A stretch of 64,000 nt of DNA. Source: Tipula vernalis. Lineage: Eukaryota > Arthropoda > Insecta > Diptera > Tipulidae. Below, one piece after another: positions 1 to 10,469 of the stretch (position 1 is its first letter; each line of letters opens with the position of its first letter). The translations under genes and the position numbers were made by a program. The stretch covers positions 193,876,061-193,940,060 of the forward strand of contig OY282560.1 of NCBI GenBank assembly GCA_958295665.1. Direction: 5' to 3'. A model generated the notes under the pieces. That model was not told the origin of the DNA. It was given only the letters and a program-made list of their open reading frames with translations, and did no database searches.

Positions 1-93
1 AACCTAAATATATTTAATTGTACTTTTGATCTTTACTCGGACACTTGTTTAATTTCGATCCTCGTACATAATAATTGGCGACGAGAATAAAAC
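1..93 (+). promoter_or_regulatory. Probable LTR end and primer-binding site of Gypsy-1
   Basis: The sequence TGGCGACGAGAATAAAAC starts at position 76, about 0.6 kb upstream of a Ty3/Gypsy gag. A TGG-initiated tract at this place is what a tRNA primer-binding site looks like in LTR retrotransposons, so positions 1-75 are probably the 3' part of the 5' LTR. The LTR start lies outside the window and no second LTR was found downstream, so this is inferred from position and motif only. Confidence 0.45.
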
Positions 94-137
94 AATAATA
101 AAAAAAAAAATAAATACTAAAATAATACGGTGTATAA

Positions 138-461
138 GTTGTTTGTTTGTTTGTTTTTATCCCTGGAATCTGTTCTGGGGCTCGAGGCACTCCCAACTCG
201 TTCGCAGTTCGCTTTTTACGTCCTACATTACGCCTTTAGTAGCCAAATCGAGGACGTACGGCTATAGACCCGTTTTCGTTTAAACCACCTGCACATTGCA
301 TTGCTTCATGCCAACCTATAGTCCTGACATAAAAGGTGGGTCGGCCCATGGATTCCGCACTCTCAACAGGGGGTCATAGATGTGTTCATCCTCATCACCG
401 ATCGTAATCAGATGATAAAAAATCCCTTTTGCATCCCGCCGCAGCTTTAACCACTGCACCG
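138..461 (-). repeat. Possible tRNA-derived SINE (minus strand)
   Basis: Read on the minus strand, the block begins near 461 with a stretch resembling a tRNA A-box (GGTGCAGTGGTTAA). It contains a weak B-box-like GTGCGGAATCC at 360-350 and ends in a (CAAA)n tail at 157-139. A Pol III-like head and a short simple-repeat tail within about 320 bp is the layout of tRNA-related SINEs. The A-to-B-box spacing is longer than in a tRNA and I see no clear target-site duplication. The block lies inside the leader of Gypsy-1 and is more GC-rich than its surroundings. It could instead be ordinary leader sequence. Confidence 0.3.
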
Positions 462-669
462 TAAAAAATATTTTGTTTTGTTTTTTGTTGCTGTATATTT
501 TGTGAAAACGCGACAAACGCGCAATAAAAAAAAAAAAAAACGGAGAAACGAAAACACAAACAAGTTCGACTGTTTTTGAACCAAATTGATGTGATTTTTG
601 GTGTGCGATTTTCTCGGACATAAAATTTATATAATAATGGCTTTCGTGAGTACGTGAGAGTGTTTCGAT

Positions 670-1330
670 AATAATAAGGCGGATATTGAATCTTATATCG
701 AACGATTTAAACAATTAGTGGTGCTGAAGCGTACGGTACTTTAAAAAATTTGTGTACTCCCGATTCACCAGCGGATAAAACATATAACTGATGTGTTGAA
801 AAGCTACTATAATCCAAAGAAAATAGTTGTTTTTGAAAGATTCTGGTTTCATAAACGTGAACAGCAATCCAGTGAAACAATTGCGTCATATACAGTGGAA
901 TTAAAACGGTTAGCGCGTTGTTGTAAATTCGATGCATTTTTAGATGACGCGTTACGTGATCGGTTAATTTGTGGGCTAAAATACGAGGCTATACAAAAAA
1001 GATTGTTATCGGAAAGTAGCGAATTAAAATTCGATGACGTATATGGCAAGGCCGTCAGCATGGAACTGGCGTTTTTAGAATCAAAAACAATAATCGATAG
1101 TGGTACAGATATGGCTAAGATCGGGACAAATATAAAAAAATCAGTGTCGCATGACGAAACAAAAAATAAAACCGGTAATAAATGTGGTCAGTGCGGTTGA
1201 TCACATGGTAAATTTTGTCCGGCGAGAAATTGGACCTGTTATTTACGTTTTAAAAAAGGTCACGCGAAAAATATAGTATGTGTCCGAACAATACAAAAAT
1301 TGGTTCGGTGGATGAAGAAGGTGATTTCTT
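670..1330 (+). pseudogene. gag: Gypsy-1 gag remnant
   Basis: The longest open piece is 793-1200 (135 codons). It has the helical capsid-like pattern of retrotransposon Gag (motifs FWFHKREQ, ARCCKFD, DRLICGLK). It stops right after the first CxxC pair of a zinc knuckle, and cysteine/histidine-containing sequence continues beyond the stop to about 1290. Gag-like residues (DIESYIERFKQ) are visible upstream at about 675-710 in a different frame. A full Gag would form the particle that packages element RNA; this copy cannot make one. Confidence 0.7.
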
Positions 1331-1408
1331 CGAGTCGTTATGTTTTTTAAATAGTGTCCATAATGTAAATTTGAAATCGGAAATCGTGCAGTTATTAATA
1401 AATATAAT

Positions 1409-2572
1409 GTGCCTGTTGACATGGAGATAGATATCGGTGTGGCTGTTACAGTTATTAGTTCGGCAGTATTTAATAAAAAATTTCCCGATTTATCATTGAC
1501 AAGGGTCTCAAAGCAGTATACCGTTGCTAACGGTGAGACTTTGGATGTTGTGGGGAAGGTGCTTGTGTCCGTCCAATTTGGATCAAAAGAAGTGAAGTTG
1601 GAGAAGTTTATTTTCCGTGGTGCGTATAAAATCCCTCTTTTTGGCAGACCATGTTTTGATCAACTCATGCCTTTTTGGCGCGATCGGTTTCGTGAAATGA
1701 TGTGTGGTGTTGGTGTACAGTTTCTTAGTGAGGATTCAGCTGTTACTCCTATGGTAGAGCTCAAGAAGGAATATCCATTGGTTTTTTCTGAAGAGCCCAC
1801 AGCCATGAAGGGATTTAAGGCAACAATTGTATTGAAGGAAGGTGCGAAGCCCATATTTTGCAAGCCTTATTCAGTCCCATACGCAATTAAACCATTGGTG
1901 GAGGTGGAATTGAAGAAGATGGCTGAGACTGGTGTGTTGGTGCCGGTAAAACACTGTAATTGGGCGAGTCCAATTGTGGTGGTCCCTAAAAACGACAAGA
2001 GTCTCAGAATTTGCGTAGACTGTAAAGTTTCGGTCAATAAGTGGGTGGATTTTCATTATTATCCGCTTCCCAATATTGATGACATTTTGGCGAGTCTCTC
2101 TGGTTGTAGCTGCTTTACCGTGTTGGATTTGGCTGGTGTTTATCAGCAAGTTGAAATAGCCAAAGACTCGGTGGAACTTTTTACGATTAATCCTCACCTT
2201 GGCTTGTTTCGATTCACCAGATTGACTTATGGAATCTCAAGCGCTCCGACAATCTTTCAACAATTGATGGATGAAATACTGCGGGGGTTGTCAAAGACAG
2301 TGTGTTATTTGGACGATATATTGGTAGCCGGAGTGGATCTAGAGGAGTGTCGTGCTAACATGAAAGCGGTTTTTGAACGACTCGTCAGGTATAACGTGCA
2401 CGTTAATCAAAATAAATGTGTATTTTTCAGACGAAAGGTTGAATACCTTGGCCACGTCATTGGGAGTGATGGAATTACACCTAGTCCTGCTAAAATTGTT
2501 GCCATTCGAAATGCCCCGATTCCATCCAATGTCACGCAACTGAAGGCATTCTTGGGGTTGGTGAAGTTTTGA
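1409..2572 (+). pseudogene. pol: Gypsy-1 pol, protease and reverse transcriptase part
   Basis: A single open frame of 387 codons. The aspartic protease site near residues 8-10 reads D-I-G (1430-1438) instead of the usual D-T-G, so the protease is probably inactive. The reverse transcriptase follows, with WASPIVVVPKND, the FTVLDLAG block and the catalytic YLDD at 2306-2317, and ends in the conserved FLGLVKF segment. The stop at 2570-2572 comes just before the connection domain, where sequence has been lost. The start codon is not certain because the normal product is made as part of a larger polyprotein. Confidence 0.85.
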
Positions 2573-2830
2573 GCCAGTTGGTCGATGGGCTAGACCGTCC
2601 ATTAATGTTTGCTTCAGCGAGCTTGTCATCGAAAATTTCATAAATTTTTATTTAGTCGCTCTTTTATTTTAGTGACGGACCATCAACCATTGGTATCGTT
2701 GTTTGATATCAAAAAGGGGATACCAATTACTGCTGCTCATAGACTCCAACGATGGGCTATAATTCTGTCTGGGTACAATTATTCGATAAAATATCGGAAG
2801 GGAAAGACATGGTAGGTCCGGATGCTTTGT
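2573..2830 (+). pseudogene. pol: Gypsy-1 RNase H remnant with internal deletion
   Basis: After the RT stop the sequence carries FASASLS (about 2610-2630), then jumps to KFLFSRSFILVTDHQPLVSL. The part of RNase H normally between these motifs is missing. The frame shifts again near 2810, where the GPDALSRL motif typical of the end of Gypsy RNase H continues in another frame. Catalytic residues are therefore incomplete. Identification rests on the two flanking motifs and their order. Confidence 0.75.
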
Positions 2831-3719
2831 CGCGTCTGTCACAAGAAGACGAGAGAAGTGGATATCCACTAATTTGTGTGATGAATGCCTTTTTGGAGGT
2901 GGACGAGATACCAATATGTTATGAAGATGTGGCACGAGAAACAAAATCAGATGTTATTCTAACTAAAGTGATGTCGAATGTTAAGAAGGGATGGCCAGTG
3001 TCAACGACCGATTCAACAATGTCACCTTTTTTTGTACGTAAACATGAATTGACACATGAAGCCGGTTGTGTCGTTTGGGGAAGCCGAATTATCATTCCCT
3101 TGTCATTGCGTGGATATGTGCTAAATCTGTTGCACGAAGATCATCCGGGATGTTGGCCAGATCGTTGTGTTGGTGGCCAAAAATTGATGAGGAAATCTCA
3201 AAAACTGTTTCATCATGTGGTATTTGTCAAAAGTACCAGCGAGCTAAGCCTGATGATTTTAAAGAAGCTTCATGGCCAAAGAGTGACCAGGTATGGTACA
3301 GAATCCATGCCGACTTTTTCCATTTTGGTGGCAAAACCTTACTGTTGATAATTGACTCAACATCTAAATGGGTCGATGTGGAAATTATGGGCGGAACAAC
3401 AGCTGCTGACGTGATTGGCAAATTCGAAAAACTGTTTGCGGTCTTTGGTTTTCCTAATGAGCTGGTCACAGAAAATGGTCCGCCATTCAACTTAGCTGAG
3501 TTTGTGAAATTTTGTCAACGCAATGGTATTTCTCCGTTGAAAAGTCCAGCATATGTCCCTCAAGCCAATGGGTTAGCTGAACGAGCTGTCCAGTCAGTGA
3601 AGCGGAGTCTAGTTAAATCGATTGGGGAAGAGAGAAGATGTTCCAGTGGCGAATTGCAGAAAGCTTTGTTAAACGTGCTGGTTCTCAGTTGTAAACTGAT
3701 CGATTTGAATGGTGAGTAG
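2815..3719 (+). pseudogene. pol: Gypsy-1 integrase remnant
   Basis: Two overlapping frames (2752-3348 and 3066-3719) cover the integrase, with a frameshift near 3130-3180. The zinc-binding HHCC part is split between them (HEDHPG in the first, CGICQKYQ in the second). The catalytic core has HADFF, then VTENGPPF where the second acidic residue is Glu rather than the usual Asp, then NGLAERAVQ with the catalytic Glu. The frame ends at 3719 before the C-terminal domain. The two frameshift halves and the D-to-E change argue that it is non-functional. Confidence 0.8.
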
Positions 3720-4799
3720 AAAACAAAACATATTATGTTGATTATTCTTTTTACACCGAATAAAGAAAAGTATTCTCTACTCAGTCAATTCAATACTGCG
3801 AAATATTCTATTCGTTATTTATACAAAGAGAAGAGTGAAACTAACGAAAGGAAGGGTAATTTGGTTTAGGTTGAGCATAAGGAAAATACAAATTGTCATT
3901 TTACACTAAATTATCATAAAATATTCGAATTTTTGGCCAAAATTATCACTGTTCGAACTTAATTCTCGATATAGCCACAAAAATAAATCAAAAAAATTTT
4001 CACCTTTAATAAAACTTTTACATTAAAATCCTATTCAAAAACTATTCACTTAGCAGTGAACAAAACGGAAGAAAAGTATATTTCTATTCTATTCAATACA
4101 TCGATTCTCTTATTTTATTCTATTCTTCGCTCATTATTCATTTGTTACTGAATAGTATTCATGAATTTTTGATTTACTATTCTGATCGAAGAAGATAAAA
4201 GAAAATTGGAAAATTCATTTAAAACGAAAAGTATGGGAATAAAAACCAACTGAAGAGCAATTTTAAACGCTAAAAATAACATATTACTTAAGATAATTTA
4301 AACGGTTTTTGTTTAAACTGACTTATAAAGTCATAAGAGCTTTAAGTTCTGCACAATTTTCTATATCCTAAATGATATTCTGTTAAACAACTATAAATTA
4401 TTTGAGATTGGTCTCACTTAGGATTTTCATAACAACAACATACAAATTAGTTTAACTAAAAATAACTGAAGAAATTACTAAAAATAATTTAAATGTTTTT
4501 TGTGTTAAGCTAGTAGCTCAACCTCATAAAGCTCGCCACCAAATTCTATATCTTAAATAATATTACTGTTAAACGGCTATAAATTGTATTATGTTTGTTA
4601 AATATGCTGAAACTCGAAAATAACAAGTGAAATGAGAAATTTTAATAGATTTGACAATAGAAACGTCTATCACTGAAAAAAAAAATTCAATGAACTCCAT
4701 TTATTAAATTTTGCGCAAGGAAAATTCGTTGAATTAATCAATATTTTAATTAATAAAATTATTTTTTTAATTATTTTTATATAATATATAAAAATTATT
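3720..4799. other. AT-rich stretch without a recognisable gene
   Basis: No open frame resembles a known family. The sequence is about three-quarters A+T with many short homopolymer runs. The only structure I see is the pair of diverged direct repeats at 4270-4402 and 4456-4590 listed separately. It may contain the lost 3' part of Gypsy-1 or a decayed non-autonomous element. Confidence 0.6.
4270..4590. repeat. Pair of diverged direct repeats, about 135 bp each
   Basis: Positions 4270-4402 and 4456-4590 share an ordered series of matches: CTAAAAATAAC at the start, a TTTAA..GTTTTT block, an internal CATAA..GCT block, TTCTATATC(C/T)TAAAT, and CTGTTAAAC..CTATAAATT at the end. They are separated by about 53 bp and diverged by eye. 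This could be a tandem duplication or two internal repeats of one unknown element. Confidence 0.55.
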
Positions 4800-5077
4800 T
4801 AATAATCTGCCATGCACTGGTTATGTTTATATTGGAATATGGTTTATCATGTTGGGGTGGGTGCTGTGCAACTATGTTACTTGATTTATGTGTGCAACAG
4901 AAAATTATTTTGAGAATTTTGTTGAGAAAAAGCAGATCTGAGTCATCTTGGCCTCTATTCACGGCTAATAATATCTTGCCGTTACAACATTTGTATATTT
5001 ATAAGGTTTAAGGAATATTTTTTAGGCGCAGTGGGCAACAAACCATAAGGAGCCTTATTCGGTACAATATTCGAGGT
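4800..5077 (+). pseudogene. Old CR1/L2-like LINE, RT C-terminal part (left half)
   Basis: The frame at 4823-5011 has EYGLSCWGG followed by IILRILL and LPLQHLYIYK, the pattern of the segment after the RT palm in CR1/L2/jockey-type LINEs. After a frameshift near 5008 the sequence continues (RRSGQQTIRSLIRYNIRG) up to 5077. There the jockey-type LINE is inserted. Coding sequence in the same register resumes at 15245. The element is 5'-truncated: nothing of the endonuclease or RT fingers is seen upstream. Confidence 0.65.
5066..5077 (+). repeat. Target-site duplication, left copy (AATATTCGAGGT)
   Basis: This 12-bp word is repeated exactly at 15233-15244. It marks the insertion point of the jockey-type LINE (5078-15232 including its own nested LOA). 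The host LINE reading frame is continuous if one copy plus the insert is removed. Confidence 0.9.
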
Positions 5078-5299
5078 GGGGTGGGAAAGGGGGCTTAAGT
5101 AATTGGTCTACAAATAGTTCAAATGTCATCCTCACCTGCACGTGGTGCACCCTGCTAGATAACTAACGAGGCTCTGGCGACCGAGACACGGCGGTATAAC
5201 TGACTACCGAGAATTTAGTAAATGATTTTCTCAAACCAGACCCACTACCAACTCGTACTGGTCAGAGTGGTAGATGCTTTATGACCAGTAAAATAAACA

Positions 5300-6913
5300 A
5301 TGAGTACAACGGATTCAGGAAATTGAACCCCAGGTGGTAACCCAGCTAATCAGCTGGCAAATCCACCCTCTAACGAGGCTGGCTCAAAGGATTCTGGGGT
5401 GAGCCAATCATTGTTTAGCAGCCCTTTTGGGCAACCCAACCCATTTAAACAACAATCCAGGGTGGGTAGATCACCACCACCAATAGCGAACACCTTAGAA
5501 AGGGATAACGCAGAATTTCGCAATAAGATTTACGAAATAGAAAAGTTAACGTTAAATCTAAACAAGGAACTCAAAAACTTACAGCGAGAAAACAAGGAGT
5601 TAAAAGATGCTCTAAATGCAGTAATGTCTGAGAAAGAAACCACTAAGATAAACAACAACAATGATCATATAGAGGTTATGTATGAAACAGACGAGGAAGA
5701 ACTCAATAGAGAAACGGGATGGATTCTGAACCGTAACAAAAAAAATAAGAAACGTAAGATGAGGAAATCACCACAGATTTCACCCGATTCGAAACAATCA
5801 GTTGAGCAGCTTCCAACCGGAAGAAGCACGTGCAACAGGAGGACCAAGCTCAGGTTCCGTCGGAACAGAAACGGCCAAGTAATGAATTCCCAACCGGAAG
5901 TAAGAATGTACTAACTAGAGAAAAAAGTGCCACGGCCGCCTCCAGTAATAATATCTAATTGCAATAATTATCAGAGTATTAGAAACATCATGGACAACAA
6001 TCATATAAAGTTTCAAGCTACAGCGTTAAATAGTGGTGATATCAAAATAAATGTTACAGACGGTGATAGCTATAGAAAGTTAACAGGAGCTCTTAACGAA
6101 GAAAAGACAGCGTGGTATTCCTACGAAGATAAGCAGACAAGGCAAACCAAAGTCATTGCTAGGAAGCTACACGCTTCATGCAAACCAGAAGAGATAAAAG
6201 AGTATCTTTTGGAGAAAAAATACAAAATTAAAGAAGTTACACAGCTACTAAAAAGAGGTGACAAAACACCTCTTCCATTATATATGTTGTCTTTTGAAAG
6301 AACAGAAGACATTAAAAATATTTATGCAATCAGCGAAATACTCCATATGAAAGTGCAAATAGAAGCAGTTAAAAAATCTAAACTGATCCCCCAGTGCAAA
6401 AAGTGCCAAGTCTACGGACACACGCAAAACTTTTGTAATAAGGAGCCCAGATGCGTGAAATGTGTAGGAAAACACCGTACGGTTGAATGTATGAAACCAA
6501 AAGACACCCCGCCAAAATGTGTCAACTGTGGAGAGACACACCCAGCCAACTACAGAGGTTGCATTGTTATAAAAGAGCTGCAAAAAATTCGCAACAAAAC
6601 AAGGGAAACTTCAATAATTACCAGGCCAGAAATTAACTCAGCCTCAACAAGAATACCTACAAATTTAAGGCCACACCAAACATTAAACCAGCCATCAAGA
6701 ACTAATCCAAATGTAACATTTGCTGATGTACTATCTACTGGAAGTTCGAGAAGACAACATAGTTCTCTTTTATTTAATGATTCAAATAATAACCAAACTA
6801 ATAAAATACTACAAGATTTTCTTGATAGACTTAGTTCACAAGAAGAAAAGCAAGAAAAATCCCTTATATCAATCCTACAAAGGCTCACTCTACTCGAAAA
6901 TCATGGCAAATAA
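5300..6913 (+). pseudogene. Jockey LINE ORF1 (nucleic-acid-binding protein) with two in-frame stops
   Basis: The frame starts at ATG 5300 and is read in one frame to TAA 6911-6913, broken by TGA at 5324-5326 and TAA at 5912-5914. The N-terminal part (about 5490-5640) is predicted coiled coil, rich in E, K and L. The central region around 6010-6330 fits the PRE_C2HC domain of jockey Gag-like proteins. Three zinc knuckles follow: CKKCQVYGHTQNFC, CVKCVGKHRTVEC and CVNCGETHPANYRGC (about 6400-6560). ORF1 proteins bind element RNA and form the ribonucleoprotein needed for target-primed reverse transcription. There is no frameshift, so only the two stop codons inactivate it. Confidence 0.85.
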
Positions 6914-8729
6914 TTTAAAAATTCTTGCATGGAACTGCAATGGTATATTGCAACGACAAAATGAAATACAACTATTTCTTGATTTAGAAAAAATAGATAT
7001 ATGTTTATTATCTGAAACACACCTTACTACTCAAAGTCTTCTGAAAATCCGCGGCTACGAAGTTCACTCAGCAGTTCATCCTAATAATAATGCACGAGGG
7101 GGCAGTGCCGTGATTATAAAAAAAGATATTAAATACCATCTGCAACAAAAACTTGAAAGTGATGAAATACAAGCAATTAGCGTTAACATTAATACCCGCA
7201 ACCACAAGTTAGTGGTATGCGCAATATATTGCCCACCTAGATATAATATCAAAGAGAATACTAATACTCAGTTCTTCAAGCATCTCGGTGAAAAATTTGT
7301 AATCGGGGGAGACTTCAACGCTAAACATACTGACTGGGGATCAAGACTAACCACAACTAAAGGGCAAGACCTTCATCAAGCAATAATTAAATACAACTGC
7401 AACTGGCATTCTACTGGAAAACCAACTTATTGGCCCAGTGATCAAAATAAAACACCAGACATAATTGACTTCTTTATAACAAGAAAAATCCCGGTTGATT
7501 ATATACAAGTGCAGGAAGGATTAGACTCCACATCTGACCACTCCTCTATTTTAATGATAATAAGTGATACAATAATTACTAATGATAAACAGCCACTGTT
7601 AACAAATAAATATACTGATTGGAAAAAGTTCAGGAATGAACTAAACAATAGCATCATTTTAAACACACAACTTTCATCAGAAGAAACATTAGAACAGGAG
7701 GTGGAGAAGCTCGTCAAGGACATACAGCTAGCGGCGTGGAAAAGTACTAACACAACAAACAAAAAAATAGCTGGCAAATGCTATCCAATGGAAATTAAAT
7801 CACTAGTTATAGAGAAGAGAAGTACCCGTAGGGAGTGGCAACGTACACGAGACCCAACCGTCAAAAATAGATTAAATAATCTAACACAACGAATACGTAG
7901 AGAAATACGGGAATTTAAAAATAAATCAATAAATTCATACCTACAATCTCTCACCTATGATAAAGGTAGTGATTATTCATTGTGGAAAGCAACCAAATAT
8001 TTGAAAAGGCCAGTTATGCATATACCACCAATAAGAACAAATAATGGTCACCTGGCTAAAAGCAAAGAAGAAAAAGCAGAAAAATTCGCGGATCACCTCG
8101 AGAGTACCTTTCAGCCAAATTTAACAACACTTAACCAACAGGATATATTGTTCGAAAACCAAACAACTATCTTGAGACAGGAAATTCCATTAACTAATGC
8201 TAAAGAAGTAAAACAAGTAATAAAGAACCATGTAGTACTTAAAAAATCACCAGGACATGGCCTGATAACTGGAGAGATTCTAAAACAACTACCTAATAAA
8301 GCTATTAAAAAAATATCGGACATAATTAATGCTTCCTTCAGACTCCGTTATGCCCCTCTATCTTGGAAATTTGCGGAAGTGATAATGATACCTAAGCCAG
8401 GTAAGCCACCAAGTGAACTGGCCTCGTACAGGCCAATATCACTTCTTCCAACTATGTCAAAACTATTTGAGAGATTGTTATTAAAACGAATTAAACCAGA
8501 AGTTGTAAAATCAGGAGCTGTTCCGTCCCATCAGTTTGGATTTAGAGAGGAACACTCCATAATCGACCAAGTCCATAGAATAACAGATATAATAGAAAAA
8601 TCCTTAGAGGAAAAAAAGATTTGTTCAGCCATATTTCTTGACATAGCGCAGGCATTTGACAAAGTCTGGCTAGATGGTTTAATATTTAAATTGGAGAAAA
8701 CTCTGCCATTTGAGTATTGCGAACTGCTA
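6903..8729 (+). pseudogene. Jockey LINE ORF2, endonuclease and RT N-terminal half
   Basis: ATG 6903 is chosen because the domain begins there (LKILAWNCNG) and because it overlaps the end of ORF1 by 11 nt, a common jockey arrangement. The apurinic-like endonuclease occupies roughly the first 225 residues: WNCNG, LLSETH, GGDFNAKHTDWGS and SDHSS. The RT follows with KKSPGHG, IPKPGKPP, YRPISLLP and FLDIAQAFDKVW (motif A). At codon 609 the frame meets the 14-bp target-site duplication and the LOA insert. The second half lies at 14205-15050 in the same register. I see no other lesion in this half. Confidence 0.9.
8716..8729 (+). repeat. Target-site duplication, left copy (ATTGCGAACTGCTA)
   Basis: An exact 14-bp match to 14191-14204. 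It brackets the LOA-type insert (8730-14190) and lies within the RT coding region of the jockey LINE. Confidence 0.95.
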
Positions 8730-9067
8730 GGTTGTTGGGGGAGTAGTTTTAGGAGTCAAAGCTTTCTAGGATATGCGATTCTCATAAGACTTCTTCCTAG
8801 TGTAGTTACGCCTCCTCGTGGCGACAACCGGGCAATGCATCCTAGAATGTAGCCAAGTAACTTACACGACCGTGCAATGGCGGTAAATCCATTGCCCCAA
8901 GCTTTGGTGGGACAACATACGCTGAGAGCTGCGTGGCTAAGGGGGAGCTTAGTCTTTAGTATGTGAACTCCGGGTACCAGGCGACCCCCGGTTTAAAGTA
9001 GCCTTCCCACAGTATACCGATCTCTGCTGTGGGTGACCTTCATTTCTCGGATACTCGTGGGATTCAA
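8730..9067 (+). other. LOA-1 5' UTR
   Basis: A GC-richer leader upstream of ORF1, with no long frame of its own. It includes short complementary stretches such as CCGGGTACCAGGCGACCCCCGG (8971 on) that could fold. LINEs of this group are expected to carry an internal Pol II promoter here; I cannot point to a specific element. Confidence 0.6.
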
Positions 9068-10444
9068 ATGGAAACCGAATTTAAAAAAAACATAGAGGGT
9101 GATGCCTCTTTAAAAGCATCAACTTCACCAGCTATTGAGTTGGGTCTCCTAAGCTATGATGGAATGGTAGATGCCACAAGGGTCACCACTCTTGATTATC
9201 TTAACGTCCGGACCAAGGAAAAGGTGGAAAAGTCCACCTCTTCTACTACGGACACCTTCTGTGACGACAACATAAGTGTAATCTCACAGTTATCGGGCAC
9301 CTCAACCATTGGTGTTGATATTGGGAACATGTCCCTCAACGCCGGGGAATGGGTTAAGCTCAACTCCTTCGAAAGAAGGCGTTTTAAAAAGGGGCTCAAG
9401 GAAGGCAAAACTAGAGAAGAGGCTCTAGCTGCTGCTAAGTCCGCGACCCCTCTGAAAGCATCCTCGGGGCCTGTTGCTCCTACCCTAGACAAGAGGTCTG
9501 GTGGTAAGCGTGAGAGGTCTTTTGAGGTTGCTCCGGAACCAAATAAACCACCTGCCAAAAAAGCAAAAGAAGGGCCTTCTCCGGTAAAGCCCTCTTTCAG
9601 CCAGGTAGCAGGCAGTGTTAAGCTGGGCATCGTACCAGGTGATCTCAGTGGCAATCCTCTTAGTATGGAGCAAATGGCAAACATACAGGAGTGTGTCATT
9701 GACCTCATTATTGGGATGCAAGGCTCAAACCACAAGCCGCAATTCCTTGGCTGTTTCCGGAGAACAGGTTGGCTATTTTTTATATGTTCCGATCATTCCA
9801 CAGCGGAATGGATGAGGAACAGTTTTGTAAGCCTAAGGGAAAAAATTGGTCTGAACATAACTTTGGTGGAAGAGGATGATTTTCCTCGGCCAAACATCGT
9901 TAGGGGGTTCTTTCCACAGAGCCTTAGCTTAACTAGCGAGAAGATTCTCGCTACCATGGCCGCGCAGAACGATGGTCTCGCGGCCAACTCATGGAAGATA
10001 CTGCAACGGACAACAACTGGCGTACTCGTCCATTTGGTTATGGCCATAGGCGAGTCTTCCATGAAGAAACTACGCGAATCCAACGGGAACATCGCATACC
10101 GCTTTGGTAGGATAAAACTCCTTCTCAAGAAGGATTCCCCCTCTACCAACCCAACCACTGGAGTCAGCTCCAGTAAGGAGGGTACTTTACCAGCCCCAGT
10201 AGTAGGCACAATCACAGACGAGGAGGGATCCAGGAACAGCAGCGCTATTGAGCATTCTGTTCCTGCTGCCTCTTCGTCGGGAGCACGATCAACGGATCTC
10301 TCCGCAACTCCTACTGTGGGATCGAGTAAATCAGCACTCACCCCGAAAATTAAGCATATGGGCGCTCGGGGTGTTACTGGGAAAAGTGGCAGAAACAGGC
10401 CAAATCCCGCAAAGCAGACGGCTGGCAAGCAGCCAGGAGCGTAG
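9068..10444 (+). CDS. LOA-1 ORF1 protein
   Basis: ATG 9068 opens a frame of 458 codons ending at TAG 10442-10444. The open frame extends 39 nt upstream to a GTG at 9029, but ATG is the natural eukaryotic start. The N-terminal third is rich in Ser/Thr and acidic residues. Residues around 100-130 are charged (FERRRFKKGLKEGKTREEAL), and residues about 160-185 are basic with a nuclear-localisation look (PPAKKAKEG). The C-terminal region is rich in G, S, T and P. I see no CCHC knuckle, unlike jockey ORF1. Its role is presumed to be RNA binding in the retrotransposition particle; this is inferred from position, 25 nt upstream of ORF2. No internal stop. Confidence 0.8.
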   Translation: METEFKKNIEGDASLKASTSPAIELGLLSYDGMVDATRVTTLDYLNVRTKEKVEKSTSSTTDTFCDDNISVISQLSGTSTIGVDIGNMSLNAGEWVKLNSFERRRFKKGLKEGKTREEALAAAKSATPLKASSGPVAPTLDKRSGGKRERSFEVAPEPNKPPAKKAKEGPSPVKPSFSQVAGSVKLGIVPGDLSGNPLSMEQMANIQECVIDLIIGMQGSNHKPQFLGCFRRTGWLFFICSDHSTAEWMRNSFVSLREKIGLNITLVEEDDFPRPNIVRGFFPQSLSLTSEKILATMAAQNDGLAANSWKILQRTTTGVLVHLVMAIGESSMKKLRESNGNIAYRFGRIKLLLKKDSPSTNPTTGVSSSKEGTLPAPVVGTITDEEGSRNSSAIEHSVPAASSSGARSTDLSATPTVGSSKSALTPKIKHMGARGVTGKSGRNRPNPAKQTAGKQPGA

Positions 10445-10469
10445 AGCTCCTTTACCCTAATCATCCAGT

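Larger units (their letters stand above)
76..3719 (+). mobile_element. Gypsy-1: decayed Ty3/Gypsy retrotransposon
   Basis: The order primer-binding site, gag, protease, reverse transcriptase, RNase H, integrase is that of Ty3/Gypsy elements. All reading frames are broken by stops, frameshifts and at least one deletion between RT and RNase H, so this copy is dead. The 3' end is lost: the integrase frame stops at 3719 and no 3' LTR or polypurine tract is recognisable before 4800. Confidence 0.85.

Noticed and set aside
316..714. 132-codon minus-strand frame
   Set aside because: Covers Gypsy-1 leader and a poly-A run that translates as poly-Phe; no domain.
5927..5929. GTG start for the second half of jockey ORF1
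   Set aside because: It lies in the same frame as the upstream half, separated only by a TAA stop, so it is a broken gene and not a separate start.
9196..9735. 179-codon minus-strand frame
   Set aside because: Also antisense to LOA-1 ORF1; a shadow of its GC-rich codons.
9793..10464. 223-codon minus-strand frame
   Set aside because: Antisense to LOA-1 ORF1, whose position, composition and pairing with ORF2 support the plus strand. No domain is visible on the minus strand.
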